A DNA stretch of 64,000 nucleotides from CANLBN01 sp034111645 (GCA_034111645.1 JAWUWW010000002.1:28260-92259); one strand, 5' to 3'. Positions 1 through 9,046 are shown, numbered from the stretch's first letter. Notes: a model not told the origin generated them from the sequence alone. Translations and numbers: made by a program.

Positions 1-630
1 ACCCTTAATTGCATCCTGTAGTGCAATACCTTGATTAATTACGGACAATGCCCCTCTTTTAGTCACAATAGTGACCTTATCGCCTTTTTGAATGATCACA
101 GGCAATTCTAATTGGTTTTGATAAATGACGGTGCCTGCTCGGATAGGTCGAACAATTTGTTGGCCAATTAAATCGCTTTCTTCAACGCTATATCCACCGC
201 GTAATCGATATATGTCTTTTTTTGATGTGTTTAAGTCAGCAGCGGTAATAATATGACGCCTGGGTAGTTCACCGCTTGCGGTAATAACATCCATTTCTTG
301 GGTGATAGTACTGATTGTAAAAATTGACCACGGTGATATTGAAGATTCGCATCTAACTTTGATTGAAGTGTTGCGTTTAATTGTTTGACCTTGTAACTCA
401 AATGCTAATGGTACGTCACATTGATTAAGTTTTAAGCGCGGATCTATCTTTCTAACGCTGACATTAACCGTTATATCTTGATTATTATTTAATTGTGACT
501 CTACTTTTTTTAAGACAAATTGCTCAATGTTGGCCTGCAGAGCATGGTGATTAATAGTTTTGGCAGCATATGCAGGAGTTATCATTAAAAAGTAGGAAAA
601 AATTAATAAATAATTAGTCGCATTCATCAT
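1..630 (-). CDS. flgA: FlgA, flagellar P-ring assembly chaperone (3' end outside window)
   Basis: Minus-strand frame open from an ATG pair at 630/627 to the window edge, giving 210 codons with no stop. The N-terminus is a signal peptide (hydrophobic run, then TPAYA, cleavage expected after about residue 22). The middle has the conserved features of FlgA (RKIDPRLKL, KVRC) and the C-terminal half is a SAF-type beta-clip domain (LPRRHIITAADL, RAGTVIYQNQLE, VIIQKGDKVTIV). FlgA is a periplasmic chaperone that helps FlgI polymerise into the P ring. An AGGA sequence 5 bases before the first ATG supports the start at 630. It is divergent from cheV, an arrangement like the flgA-cheV pair of vibrios. 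The C-terminal few residues are missing only because the window ends. Confidence 0.93.
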   Translation of the reverse strand, partial: MMNATNYLLIFSYFLMITPAYAAKTINHHALQANIEQFVLKKVESQLNNNQDITVNVSVRKIDPRLKLNQCDVPLAFELQGQTIKRNTSIKVRCESSISPWSIFTISTITQEMDVITASGELPRRHIITAADLNTSKKDIYRLRGGYSVEESDLIGQQIVRPIRAGTVIYQNQLELPVIIQKGDKVTIVTKRGALSVINQGIALQDAIKG

Positions 631-822
631 TTTTGTCCTATGCTTTAAAGAGATTATTAATAATATTGACAGATAATTGGCGTCATTCTTAGTTAATTTA
701 ATATTAAGCAAGTCGCATGCCGCTATTAACAGCTCTATATTATTACTTGATTTCCCTTTATATTTATCCCCAAGAAAGGGGAATAGATTGAAACGGGTCG
801 ATATACCCAGCGAGGAAAAATT

Positions 823-1782
823 ATGGTCAGTGTGATGGATTCGGTCAATCAACGCACACAGTTGGTTGGTGAAAATCGTTTAGAGTTACTCTTGTTTCGT
901 CTAAACGGTGGTCAAATGTATGGAATTAACGTGTTTAAGGTGAAGGAAGTATTGCAATGTCCTCCATTAAATCAATTACCGCATCGCCATCGAGTTGTCC
1001 GTGGTGTTGCAAATATGCGCGGCAATACTATCTCGATTATGGATATGAATCTTGCGATTGGTAATGATGCCATTGAAAATATTGAAGAAAGCTTTGTTAT
1101 CATTACTGAATATAATGGCTCTACACAGGGCTTTTTAGTTAAATCGGTCGAGCGTATTATTAATACCAATTGGGAGGATATTCATCCGCCACCAGGGGGT
1201 TCAGGTAAAGACAACTATCTAACGGCGGTTACCGAGCATGATAAAATATTAATCGAAATTATTGATGTGGAAAAAATTCTAGCCGAAGTATCGCCACTAC
1301 CTGCTGATGTTAGCAGTGAGTTAATCGAAGATGGTTTGTCTGAGCGCGTCATCAAAAAGCATATTTTGATTGTAGATGACTCAACTATTGCGCGTAAGCA
1401 AATACAGCGTGTTGTAGAGCAAATGGGCATTCGCTGTACCTTGCGTAAAGATGGACGTGCGGCACTGACATATTTAGAAGACATGCTGGCAGAGGGTAAA
1501 GACCCTTACGAAGAGCTTGTGTTAATTATTTCTGATATAGAGATGCCAGAGATGGATGGCTACACGTTTACCTCTGCGGTGCGTGCTAATGAAAAGCTAA
1601 AAGACTTACACATTATTTTGCATACTTCTCTAAGTGGTGTTTTTAACGAGGCAATGGTTAAAAAAGTGGATGCAAATGACTTTTTATCTAAATTCAACCC
1701 CGATCTTCTTGCTTCACGCTTAAATGAACGTGTTCATGCGATCACCGGTGAAGCAATTGAAGTCGTTTCTGCTTTAAAATAA
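823..1782 (+). CDS. cheV: CheV, CheW-like chemotaxis coupling protein with receiver domain
   Basis: A 319-aa protein with an N-terminal CheW-like coupling domain (about residues 18-165, including GINVFKVKEVL and VVRGVANMRGNTISIMD) and a C-terminal response-regulator domain (about 180-310). The receiver has the acidic pair in LIVDDS, the phospho-acceptor Asp in ISDIEMPEMDG, and the conserved Thr/Lys (ILHTSLSG, FLSKF). CheV couples chemoreceptors to CheA and tunes adaptation at the cytoplasmic membrane array. The ATG at 823 has a GAGGA ribosome site. The leader holds a small CCCC/GGGG hairpin near 771-784. Flagellar clusters of this type often have cheR directly after cheV. Here the next gene is flgB, 474 bases away, and no cheR is seen. 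Confidence 0.94.
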   Translation: MVSVMDSVNQRTQLVGENRLELLLFRLNGGQMYGINVFKVKEVLQCPPLNQLPHRHRVVRGVANMRGNTISIMDMNLAIGNDAIENIEESFVIITEYNGSTQGFLVKSVERIINTNWEDIHPPPGGSGKDNYLTAVTEHDKILIEIIDVEKILAEVSPLPADVSSELIEDGLSERVIKKHILIVDDSTIARKQIQRVVEQMGIRCTLRKDGRAALTYLEDMLAEGKDPYEELVLIISDIEMPEMDGYTFTSAVRANEKLKDLHIILHTSLSGVFNEAMVKKVDANDFLSKFNPDLLASRLNERVHAITGEAIEVVSALK

Positions 1783-1809
1783 ATTGACTGATGCTTTTAT
1801 TTTGTCTAA

Positions 1810-1846
1810 CCAGTTGGAGTTCAGCTTTAAAAAGCCCTTCAACTGG
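1810..1846 (+). terminator. Hairpin after cheV, probable terminator
   Basis: CCAGTTGGAG at 1810-1819 pairs with CTTCAACTGG at 1837-1846 (10 bp with one G-T pair), enclosing a smaller GCTTT/AAAGC hairpin. It lies 27 bases after the cheV stop. The following sequence is T-rich but has no clean T run, so termination is inferred. Confidence 0.45.
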
Positions 1847-2195
1847 CACTTTATTAATTATAGCTAACCACAGAGATTAAGAGGCAGTACAAAAGTTAGC
1901 CAATAACGTCCAATCAACACTAAATTACTAAAAACTCTATTTTCTTTCGAATTTCCATACTCTTTCATTCGCACCCTCATATTTATACCGTCACATTCAT
2001 TCTCGCACTCTTAAACACTCAAACACTCATACATTAAATCTCATCTATCAATACTCATTAATTTACAGTATCAATTATTATTTAGCGTTTATAAGGCGGC
2101 AATTGTTGCAGGCTCGGACAATAATTGCCGCTTTTATTAACGTATTAAAATATTAAATACCTAATAAAATCAAATATATACATAAATTTATGTTT
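1847..2195. other. Intergenic stretch between cheV and the flgB promoter
   Basis: AT-rich, with many CTCAT/CACTC-like short words around 1960-2050 and a TTGT-rich patch near 2100-2130. I see no open frame of note, no cheR remnant and no RNA gene. The sigma-54 promoter of flgB begins at 2196. Confidence 0.5.
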
Positions 2196-2211
2196 TGGCA
2201 CAAGCTTTGCT
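2196..2211 (+). promoter_or_regulatory. Sigma-54 (-24/-12) promoter of the flgBCDE operon
   Basis: TGGCACAAGCTTTGCT matches the sigma-54 consensus TGGCACRNNNNTTGCW at every fixed position. Transcription should start near 2222, leaving a leader of about 35 bases before the flgB ATG at 2257. Sigma-54 promoters of this class are activated by FleQ/FlrC-type regulators. A fleQ-like gene lies at 31.2 kb. Confidence 0.88.
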
Positions 2212-2256
2212 ATTAGTTATGTATAGATAGAAAACATTACAAAATTGGATAGCACC

Positions 2257-2658
2257 ATGGCAATTAACTTTGAAAAAGCTTTAGGTATTCACGAACAGGC
2301 ACTACGCGTTCGTGGGCAGCGTGCGCAAGTATTGGCTAATAACTTAGCTAATGCTGATACTCCAGGTTTCAAAGCACGTGATATTGACTTTAAAGGTATC
2401 TTGCAAGGTCAAGAGCAGCTTTCAATAGGCTCTACATCATTAAAAACGACGAGCGGCGGTCATATGGCAGGTCAAACTCTAGCGGCTGATACTAGTTTGA
2501 TGTACCGAACTCCTACTCAGCCATCAATTGATGGTAACACCGTGGAAGAGCAAGTCGAACATGCTCAGTTTATGGAAAATGGCTTGGCATTTCAGGCAAG
2601 TTTCACCTTTTTAAATAGTAAGTTCACTGGGCTGATGTCAGCCATCAAAGGCGAATAA
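2257..2658 (+). CDS. flgB: FlgB, proximal rod protein
   Basis: A 133-aa protein beginning MAINFEKALGIHEQAL, with the rod/hook family N-terminal motif (VLANNLANADTPGFKARD) and a C-terminal coiled-coil-forming helix (EHAQFMENGLAFQASFTFL). It forms the innermost part of the flagellar rod. The frame opens at a TTG at 2245, but family alignment and context favour the ATG at 2257. The ribosome site is weak (GGAT 8 bases upstream). It is the first gene of flgBCDE, with flgC following after 2 bases. Confidence 0.95.
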   Translation: MAINFEKALGIHEQALRVRGQRAQVLANNLANADTPGFKARDIDFKGILQGQEQLSIGSTSLKTTSGGHMAGQTLAADTSLMYRTPTQPSIDGNTVEEQVEHAQFMENGLAFQASFTFLNSKFTGLMSAIKGE

Positions 2659-2660
2659 TT

Positions 2661-3089
2661 ATGTCACTAACAAATATATTTGATATTGCGGGCTCAGCCA
2701 TGAATGCGCAGAGTGTTCGCTTAAATACAACGGCGAGCAACTTAGCAAATGCCGACGCTGCCGCATCAAGTATCGAAGAAACTTATCGTGGTCGACACCC
2801 AATTTTTACGGCACTCAATAACGATGTGTTAAATATGGATGCTGACAACAATGGCACCAATATTGGTGTTCAAGTCTTAGGTATTGTTGAGAGTGATGCG
2901 CCCCTTCAGCCTCGCTATGAGCCAGGGCATCCACTAGCAGATGAGGAGGGTTATGTATTTTATCCTAATGTTAATCCTGTGGAAGAAATGGCAAATATGA
3001 TTTCTGCCTCGCGTTCTTTTCAAATGAATGTTGAGGTAATGAACTCTGCAAAACAAATGATGCAACGTGTTTTAACCTTGGGTCAATAA
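2661..3089 (+). CDS. flgC: FlgC, proximal rod protein
   Basis: A 142-aa rod protein with the N-terminal family motif (LNTTASNLANADAAASS), a Tyr-rich central segment (YEPGHPLADEEGYVFYPNVN, typical of FlgC) and the C-terminal helix (EEMANMISASRSFQMNVEVMNSAK). It assembles between FlgB and FlgF/FlgG in the periplasm and is exported by the flagellar type III system. Starts 2 bases after flgB, so translation is probably coupled. The 170 bases after its stop contain four or five imperfect repeats of a TAGTTGGTAA/TAGTTCTAAA-like word and no gene. Confidence 0.95.
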   Translation: MSLTNIFDIAGSAMNAQSVRLNTTASNLANADAAASSIEETYRGRHPIFTALNNDVLNMDADNNGTNIGVQVLGIVESDAPLQPRYEPGHPLADEEGYVFYPNVNPVEEMANMISASRSFQMNVEVMNSAKQMMQRVLTLGQ

Positions 3090-3272
3090 TTGCGTCGTTG
3101 ATAATAAATAGTTCTAAACAAATAGTTCTAAATAAATAGTTAGTAACAAGTAGTTGGTAACATATGGTTATTTACGAAAGTTTCTTAAAACGTAGTTGGT
3201 AAAAAGTAGCAGGTAACCATCATAAGTTACCCATAAAAATTACCTTATTACAAAATAGAGTAGGTGACGATA

Positions 3273-3986
3273 ATGGACGGTATTACAGACAACACAGTTT
3301 TAAGCAGTTTATCGCTTAACGCCCGTCAACAAGAAAAAGCAGCCGCTGCGGGTTCAAATAATGAGTTGGGGCAATCAGCTTTTTTAGAATTAATGATTGC
3401 GCAATTAGAAAATCAAAACCCCCTAGATCCTCAAGAAAACTCTGCGTTTGTTGCACAACTTGCACAATTTAGCCAGGTAGAGGGCATCGATAAACTTAAT
3501 AATAGTTTTGATAGCTTCGCGGCCAATGCAATTTCCAATCAAGCACTGCAGGCATCATCATTAGTTGGCAGTGCAGTGGCAGTGCCAGCAACTAGCGCAA
3601 ATTTAGACGAAGGTAGCTTTGTCGGCGGCACCTTCAATGTGCCTAGTGCATCGGGTGATGTGAAGGTGAACATTTTAAGTGAAAATGGAATATTACTCGA
3701 GAGCATTGACTTGGGTGCGCAGCCAGCCGGTGAGATTTCTTTCCGTTGGGATGGCACACGCATGGAAGTAAACGGCGAGTTAGATAAATTCCGTTCAACA
3801 GATCCTATTCAGTCAGGTCGCTTTAGGTTTGAAGTACTAGCCTCTCAAAATGGTGAGGTTGAGCAGCTAGATACCGCGTTAACCGCTAATGTAAACAGTG
3901 TAACGGTCAATGCCAATAATCAATTGATGTTAAATCTAGCCGGAATTGGCCAAGTGAATTTAAGTGAAGTGAAGCAGTTTAATTAG
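3273..3986 (+). CDS. flgD: FlgD, hook-capping scaffold protein
   Basis: A 237-aa protein with the FlgD N-terminal signature (FLELMIAQLENQNPLDPQENSAFVAQLAQFSQVEGI) and a C-terminal Tudor/FnIII-like region (about 110-235, including SFRWDGTRM). FlgD caps the growing hook and is lost when the hook is finished. The frame can be read from a GTG at 3264, but the ATG at 3273 sits 7 bases after AGGTG and gives the normal family start (MDGITDNT). Third gene of flgBCDE. Length is normal for the family. Confidence 0.94.
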   Translation: MDGITDNTVLSSLSLNARQQEKAAAAGSNNELGQSAFLELMIAQLENQNPLDPQENSAFVAQLAQFSQVEGIDKLNNSFDSFAANAISNQALQASSLVGSAVAVPATSANLDEGSFVGGTFNVPSASGDVKVNILSENGILLESIDLGAQPAGEISFRWDGTRMEVNGELDKFRSTDPIQSGRFRFEVLASQNGEVEQLDTALTANVNSVTVNANNQLMLNLAGIGQVNLSEVKQFN

Positions 3987-4071
3987 CAATTTAAAAACAA
4001 TTAAAAGCTCTACGTAAAAATATTTAACAAAATCATATCTAAAATACAGTGTTGTAGACTAGGAGAAGAAC

Positions 4072-5694
4072 ATGTCATTTAATATCGCCCTCAGTGGTAT
4101 TCGTGCAGCCAGCCAAGATTTAGAAGTGACCGGCAATAATATTGCTAATGCTTCGACCAACGGTTTTAAACAATCGCGCACCGAGTTTGCCGATGTTTAT
4201 ACCTCTTCAATTGGTAATTCAGGGTCACTTTCTGTGGGTAGTGGTGTGCGGGTAGTAGATGTTGCCCAGCAGTTTGGAGAAGGTAATATTTCTTTCACCG
4301 ATAATTTATTAGACTTAGCGATTAGTGGCACCGGCTTTTTTGTGACCAGCACTAATGGCGAGCAAGGCTTTACACGGGCAGGTTCTTTTGGTGTTGACGA
4401 AAATGGCTTTGTGGTCAATAGCAGCAATGGACGCCTTCAAGGTTTTAATGTCGATACCAATGGTAATGTGAATAACTTAATAGGTGATATAGGCGTCTCA
4501 TCGGGTAATTTGCAGCCGCAAACGACCGGCCAAGTAAACCTAGAAGTTAATTTAGATTCAAGAGAAGCGCCACCGCAAACGGCTTTTTTCATTGATTTTT
4601 CAGGAGCACGGCTAGCTGAATTAAATACAGCGACTCCTGCGCCCATAACTATCACTAATCCGCAAGGTGTTGCAACGACTTTAAATCTAACACCCACTGG
4701 TGCTGAAACTGCGGCAGACATCAGTAACATATTAAATAATGCGTTAGGGGTTCAGTCCCAATTGAATGGCGCTGGTAGTGTAGAAATAATTTTAGATGAA
4801 GGTTATGAACTGACATCAAATCCTAGTATTGGCGCAGGCCCTACCCCTACATTGGATATAGCCGTATCAACTGCCTTTAGTATAGGTTTTGACCCCCTTG
4901 ATTCGAACACCTTTAACCATACAACACCTACGATTATCTTTGATAGTTTGGGTAACTCGCATGTATTGCAGCAATATTTTATCAAACAACCTTACGATCC
5001 ACTTGACCCAGCAGCACAGCCAGCTAATGCTTGGCAAGTTGTTACATTGGTTGACGGGCAAAATGTTGGTCCTGATGTTGCCGGAGTAGCATCCTTAGCG
5101 GTTCAAGACTTATTTTTCAGCCCCAATGGTACCTTTGATTCAGTGGCCTCAGGTGATATCGATATCACTAACTGGACGCCTCTTAATGCCAACGGCACAC
5201 CAGTAGGCGCTATTGGGCCATTACCAGGTGGTGCAGCAGTTGGTACAGAAAGTTCTAACTTTAATGTCTCACTAATAGGCTCTTCTCAAGTTTCTGGTGA
5301 TTTTGAAGTGCGGGCAGGCTCGCAAGATGGCACCACCACAGGCCGATTAGCAGGGCTTAGCATTAACGATGAAGGCATACTTGTTGCGCGCTATACCAAT
5401 GGCCAAAATCGCGACCTTGCACAAATTGCCTTGGCAGATTTTGCTAACCCACAGGGTTTATCACCCTCTGGTAATACGAGTTGGAGCGAAACATCTGATT
5501 CGGGTGTGCCATTAATAGGTCAACCTGGTACCGCCTCTTTAGGGTTTATAGAATCTGGTGCACTAGAGGACTCTAACGTAGATTTATCAGAGCAGTTAGT
5601 AAATCTAATTATTGCGCAACGAAACTTCCAAGCAAATTCAAAAACAATTGAAACAGCTGACTCGGTAACGCAAACTATTCTTAACATTCGTTAA
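4072..5694 (+). CDS. flgE: FlgE, flagellar hook protein
   Basis: A 540-aa hook protein with the N-terminal rod/hook domain (MSFNIALSGIRAASQDLEVTGNNIANASTNGFKQSRTEF, beginning of which is diagnostic), the FlgE-type FADVY segment, a long beta-rich middle with the hook D2-type motif (GNSHVLQQYFIKQP), and the C-terminal helix (LSEQLVNLIIAQRNFQANSKTIETAD). It is exported and polymerises under the FlgD cap to form the universal joint. GGAGAAG lies 5-6 bases before the ATG. It is longer than the enterobacterial protein (about 400 aa), because of the variable middle domains, a common state in polar-flagellum species. It ends the first operon, followed by a strong hairpin at 5704. Confidence 0.95.
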   Translation: MSFNIALSGIRAASQDLEVTGNNIANASTNGFKQSRTEFADVYTSSIGNSGSLSVGSGVRVVDVAQQFGEGNISFTDNLLDLAISGTGFFVTSTNGEQGFTRAGSFGVDENGFVVNSSNGRLQGFNVDTNGNVNNLIGDIGVSSGNLQPQTTGQVNLEVNLDSREAPPQTAFFIDFSGARLAELNTATPAPITITNPQGVATTLNLTPTGAETAADISNILNNALGVQSQLNGAGSVEIILDEGYELTSNPSIGAGPTPTLDIAVSTAFSIGFDPLDSNTFNHTTPTIIFDSLGNSHVLQQYFIKQPYDPLDPAAQPANAWQVVTLVDGQNVGPDVAGVASLAVQDLFFSPNGTFDSVASGDIDITNWTPLNANGTPVGAIGPLPGGAAVGTESSNFNVSLIGSSQVSGDFEVRAGSQDGTTTGRLAGLSINDEGILVARYTNGQNRDLAQIALADFANPQGLSPSGNTSWSETSDSGVPLIGQPGTASLGFIESGALEDSNVDLSEQLVNLIIAQRNFQANSKTIETADSVTQTILNIR

Positions 5695-5703
5695 TAGTGT
5701 TTT

Positions 5704-5747
5704 GATCACTAGCTCGATAAGCATCGGGCTAGTGATCGCATTTCTTT
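5704..5747 (+). terminator. Terminator of flgBCDE
   Basis: GATCACTAGCTCGAT at 5704-5718 pairs with ATCGGGCTAGTGATC at 5723-5737 (15 bp, one G-T), with an AAGC loop and a T-rich tail (ATTTCTTTT). It lies 10 bases after the flgE stop and separates the flgBCDE unit from repeat copy 1. Confidence 0.8.
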
Positions 5748-5874
5748 TCTGATTGATGCTTTTTCTGTGTCATTCTTTTTTCTCATTTGCTTTGTTCATC
5801 CTGAGTTTTTCGAAGCAAGTCTGTTTTTCTATTCGATTGTGAAAATCTTTCACTTAGTAGTAATTATCCTGCAT

Positions 5875-6535
5875 GCCGGGGTCGCCCGGCGGCGATAAGA
5901 ACGAGGTGTTATATTTTCAATTTCAATTTCAATTTCTAACATCGTTTCGCCTAAGGGCGAGTGCATTTCTTTGTATGAGCAAAGAAACGAACCAAAGAAA
6001 CACATCCCAAATCCAAGCCCTGCGGGTCCCTTCGCTTTTGATAAAAATAACAGGTCGGCTTTATGTCACGTCCATGTGACAAGACGCCTTAAGTCAACGT
6101 CCTGTTGACTTAACCCATTATTTTTCCCAACACTCAGCTTGAATACATGGAGATTAAGAACCTGTTATCCAAAAAGCATTAATCGTGTATTTGACTTTAA
6201 ATCCTCTTAGAAATAGCCTGAAATCAGTTAGCAATAACAGAAAAGAGCGAGCAGTGTCTGAGACCCAATTTTTGCATCGCAAAAATGGTCGAGTTGCGCA
6301 GCGGCTGTTATTGGTAAGTTATTTCATGGTTTGCCGCAGGCCGATTTATTAGTGGTGCACTTTAGAGTTAAGAGAGGTTTGGGCAAGCAAATCTTTCTTA
6401 TCGCATGCCGGGCGACCCCGGCCCTCATAGTAATGATTTACTAAATATCTATATCCATACAAAGAAATGAACTCGCCCATAGGCGAAATTATTTAATCTA
6501 CACATACATCGTGTCTGGGGCCCGCGGCATGCGGC
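5875..6535 (+). repeat. Dispersed hairpin-rich repeat, copy 1 (between flgE and flgF)
   Basis: Begins with GCCGGGGTCGCCCGGC plus GGCGATAAG at 5875 and closes with the inverted end (CTTATCGC...GGGCGACCCCGGC) at about 6398-6422. A second partial fragment continues to about 6535. Internal stems include CGCC/GGCG (5949-5960), TTTCTTTG/CAAAGAAA (5967-5988), GTCAC/GTGAC (6065-6080), AAGTCAAC/GTTGACTT (6091-6112), TTTTTGC/GCAAAAA (6271-6287) and AGAGGTTTG/CAAATCTTT (6371-6394, with G-T pairs). No transposase is encoded. Related copies occur at 16.0, 17.3, 22.9 and 42.3 kb. The short open frames inside it are not credible genes. Confidence 0.85.
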
Positions 6536-6554
6536 AACCCAAAGTCTTATTTAT

Positions 6555-6570
6555 TGGCATTCTTATTGCT
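6555..6570 (+). promoter_or_regulatory. Sigma-54 promoter of the flgF operon
   Basis: TGGCATTCTTATTGCT matches TGGCACRNNNNTTGCW except at the sixth and seventh positions. It lies 111 bases before the flgF start and immediately after repeat copy 1. A separate sigma-54 promoter for flgF onward parallels the two-operon arrangement (flgBCDE, flgFGHIJKL) of Pseudomonas. Confidence 0.75.
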
Positions 6571-6681
6571 AGTTTCTAATTAACAAATGTTTTAGCCAAA
6601 AAAATAGCGGTATTTGATTTGCTCAGTACATATTTTAAAGCTAATGCTTTTATATTAATTAATTCGAGTAGAGGACGAGTC

Positions 6682-7443
6682 ATGGATAAAGCGCTATATG
6701 TTGGTATGACGGCCGCTAAACACAATATGTTAGCTCAAGCTATTCGATCTAATAACTTAGCGAATGCTAATACAAATGGCTTTCGCGGAGATTTTGAGCA
6801 AGCAAGAAGCATGAGCGTCTACTATGGCGAAGGCCTGCCTACACGTGCATTTGCACTCACAGAAAATCCAGCCTCTAATTTTGCAACAGGGCCACTCAAT
6901 CAAACCGGTAGAGATTTAGACGTTGCCATTGCGGGCGATGGCTTTATTGCCGTTCAAAATTTTAATGAACAAGGTGTTGAAGGCGAGGCTTTTACGCGCG
7001 CTGGTAATTTATCAGTTGATAGTGCCGGTATGTTACGCACCGGCAATGGCTTGCCGGTTTTGGGTGACGGAGGACCCATTACACTACCTCCTTTTCAAAA
7101 AATAGAAATAGCTAAAGACGGAACCATTAGTCTTGTTTTGCAAGGCGCGCCTCCCTCTGAAGTAACACAGCTTGACCGCATTCGTTTAGTCAACCCTGAG
7201 CCCCAAGCCTTAGAAAAAAGAACCGATGGTTTAATGCATCTAAAAGATGATGCAGCGGTTGCCGTTGCTGATATTAACGTGAATTTAACTCACGGTTTTT
7301 TAGAGGGCAGTAACGTCAATCCTATCGAAGAAATTAGTCGAGTGATTTCATTAGCGCGACAATATGAAATGTCTGTCAAGGTGATGGAGACGGCAAAGCA
7401 AAATTCAGAAGCTTCGGCGCGATTATTGCAAACTAATGGTTAA
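6682..7443 (+). CDS. flgF: FlgF, proximal rod protein
   Basis: A 253-aa rod protein starting MDKALYVGMTAAKHNM, with the motif SNNLANANTNGFRGDF, the FlgF/FlgG central domain (LDVAIAGDGFIAVQ) and the C-terminal helix (NPIEEISRVISLARQYEMSVKVMETAKQN). It connects the proximal and distal rod. The frame reads back to a TTG at 6619, but the ATG at 6682 has GAGGA 7 bases upstream and gives the family start. First gene of the second flagellar operon, with flgG 87 bases downstream. Confidence 0.95.
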   Translation: MDKALYVGMTAAKHNMLAQAIRSNNLANANTNGFRGDFEQARSMSVYYGEGLPTRAFALTENPASNFATGPLNQTGRDLDVAIAGDGFIAVQNFNEQGVEGEAFTRAGNLSVDSAGMLRTGNGLPVLGDGGPITLPPFQKIEIAKDGTISLVLQGAPPSEVTQLDRIRLVNPEPQALEKRTDGLMHLKDDAAVAVADINVNLTHGFLEGSNVNPIEEISRVISLARQYEMSVKVMETAKQNSEASARLLQTNG

Positions 7444-7530
7444 CAACCACTTAATAACATTTTAAATAATCGTTAGCTTATAACTATCACTCAAAATACA
7501 TAACAGCATTAATAAATAGAGAGAAAAATT

Positions 7531-8316
7531 ATGCATCAAGCACTCTATATAAGTAAAACAGGTTTAGCAGCTCAGGACACACGTCTAGCAACTATTTCGA
7601 ATAACTTGGCAAATGCTTCAACGACAGGTTTTAAACGCGACAGTGTTAACTTTGAAGATTTGCTTTATCAAATTCAACGTCAACCCGGTGGCCTTTCATC
7701 GCAAACAACACAGCTACCCTCTGGCATTCAAATTGGTTCGGGTGTGCGCGTCGTTTCTACAGAAAAAGAATTTACCGGTGGCAGCTTACAAATAACCGAT
7801 CAGGGTTTAGATTTGGCCATTAATAATCGCGGATTTTTTCAAATTCAGCTGCCAACTGGCGAGACCGGTTACACACGTAACGGCGCATTTCAGTTAAATA
7901 GCGACGGCCAAATTGTTAATTCTTCGGGTTATTTATTAGAGCCAAACATTACCGTGCCACCCAATGCGAGCAACTTAACAATTAGTATCGATGGCACAGT
8001 AACAGCGAATATTTTTGGCGATCCTAACCCACAACAGTTAGGCGATATTCAGTTGGCCGATTTTGTAAACCCTGCAGGGCTTCAGTCTCAAGGTGGTAAT
8101 ATTTTTACACCTACAGCCGCTAGTGGTGATGCGCAAGTAGGAACTCCTGGTTTAGACGGAATCGGTGAAATACTACAGGGAACATTAGAAAACTCAAATG
8201 TAGAAGTTGTTGAAGAGCTAGTGAATATGATCAGTACCCAGCGCACTTACGAAATGAATTCAAAAGTAATTTCTACCGTAGACCAGATGTTGCAGTATAT
8301 TTCGCAAAATTTATAA
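7531..8316 (+). CDS. flgG: FlgG, distal rod protein
   Basis: A 261-aa protein, the standard FlgG length. It has MHQALYISKTGLAAQD, the motif ISNNLANASTTGFKRD, the FlgG-specific insert (YQIQRQPGGLSS), the central DLAINNRGFFQIQLP box and the C-terminal ELVNMISTQRTYEMNSKVI helix. It forms the distal rod that passes through the peptidoglycan and the P and L rings. A GAGAG ribosome site precedes the ATG. It lies between flgF and flgH in the conserved order. Confidence 0.96.
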   Translation: MHQALYISKTGLAAQDTRLATISNNLANASTTGFKRDSVNFEDLLYQIQRQPGGLSSQTTQLPSGIQIGSGVRVVSTEKEFTGGSLQITDQGLDLAINNRGFFQIQLPTGETGYTRNGAFQLNSDGQIVNSSGYLLEPNITVPPNASNLTISIDGTVTANIFGDPNPQQLGDIQLADFVNPAGLQSQGGNIFTPTAASGDAQVGTPGLDGIGEILQGTLENSNVEVVEELVNMISTQRTYEMNSKVISTVDQMLQYISQNL

Positions 8317-8338
8317 GTGCTTAATAGGTAAATTGTTA

Positions 8339-9046
8339 ATGATTACTTCAATTAAAAAAATAACCTTAGCGTGCAGTTTTTTTATTTTAGCCGCGTGCCA
8401 AAGTATACAAACTATACAGCCAGACGATCCAAGTTTTGCGCCAGTGGTTGCGCCGACGATTGTAAAGCCAAAGCCGATTACAGGCAGTTTATTTGTACCA
8501 GGTTATGGCGTTTCTTTATTTGGTAATACTAATGCACATCGTATAGGCGACATCATAACCGTCGTCTTAGATGAACGCACCGTATCTTCTAAATCTAGTA
8601 ACGTTGGAGTAGATAAAGATAGTAGCCTTTCTTTATTGGAAAATGGTGCAGGCACAATTTTAGGTAAAGAGTTAACAAAAAAACTTCCACTAATCGGCAA
8701 TATCACCTTGCCAACTAGCGCCAATCAAAGTCGTTCGTTTGAGGGTGATGCGAGTGCTGACCAAAGTAATCGTCTGCAAGGTAATATCAGTGTGACCATT
8801 ACAGATGTGATGCCAAATGGTAATTTAGTGATCCGTGGCGAGAAATGGTTAAAACTTAATACCGGTGATGAATATATTCGCATCAGTGGCATGTTACGTT
8901 CACTAGATGTTGGGCTGGACAATATGGTTTCTTCTACAAAGCTAGCCAATGCACGCATTGCCTATAGTGGTACAGGCGATCTTGCAGATTCACAAAAGAT
9001 GGGCTGGTTAGGACGATTTTTTAATGGCCCGTATTGGCCTTTATAA
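8339..9046 (+). CDS. flgH: FlgH, flagellar L-ring lipoprotein
   Basis: A 235-aa lipoprotein: short basic N-terminus, hydrophobic stretch and the lipobox LAAC (cleavage before the Cys at about residue 20). The body carries the FlgH conserved segments (SLFGNTNAHRIGDIITVVLDE, NGNLVIRGEKWLKLNTGDEYIRISG, ARIAYSGTGDLADSQKMGWLGRFF). It forms the L ring in the outer membrane around the rod. The frame opens at a TTG at 8333. The ATG at 8339, 10 bases after AGG, is the better start. Confidence 0.95.
   Translation: MITSIKKITLACSFFILAACQSIQTIQPDDPSFAPVVAPTIVKPKPITGSLFVPGYGVSLFGNTNAHRIGDIITVVLDERTVSSKSSNVGVDKDSSLSLLENGAGTILGKELTKKLPLIGNITLPTSANQSRSFEGDASADQSNRLQGNISVTITDVMPNGNLVIRGEKWLKLNTGDEYIRISGMLRSLDVGLDNMVSSTKLANARIAYSGTGDLADSQKMGWLGRFFNGPYWPL

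Noticed and set aside
700..726. Sigma-28 box upstream of cheV (GCCGCTAT)
   Set aside because: The -10 box has two mismatches and the -35 region does not match TAAAGTTT.
5873..6079. 68-codon open frame in repeat copy 1
   Set aside because: Lies wholly in the dispersed repeat; its sequence follows hairpin arms, it has no ribosome site, and matching frames in other copies are broken.
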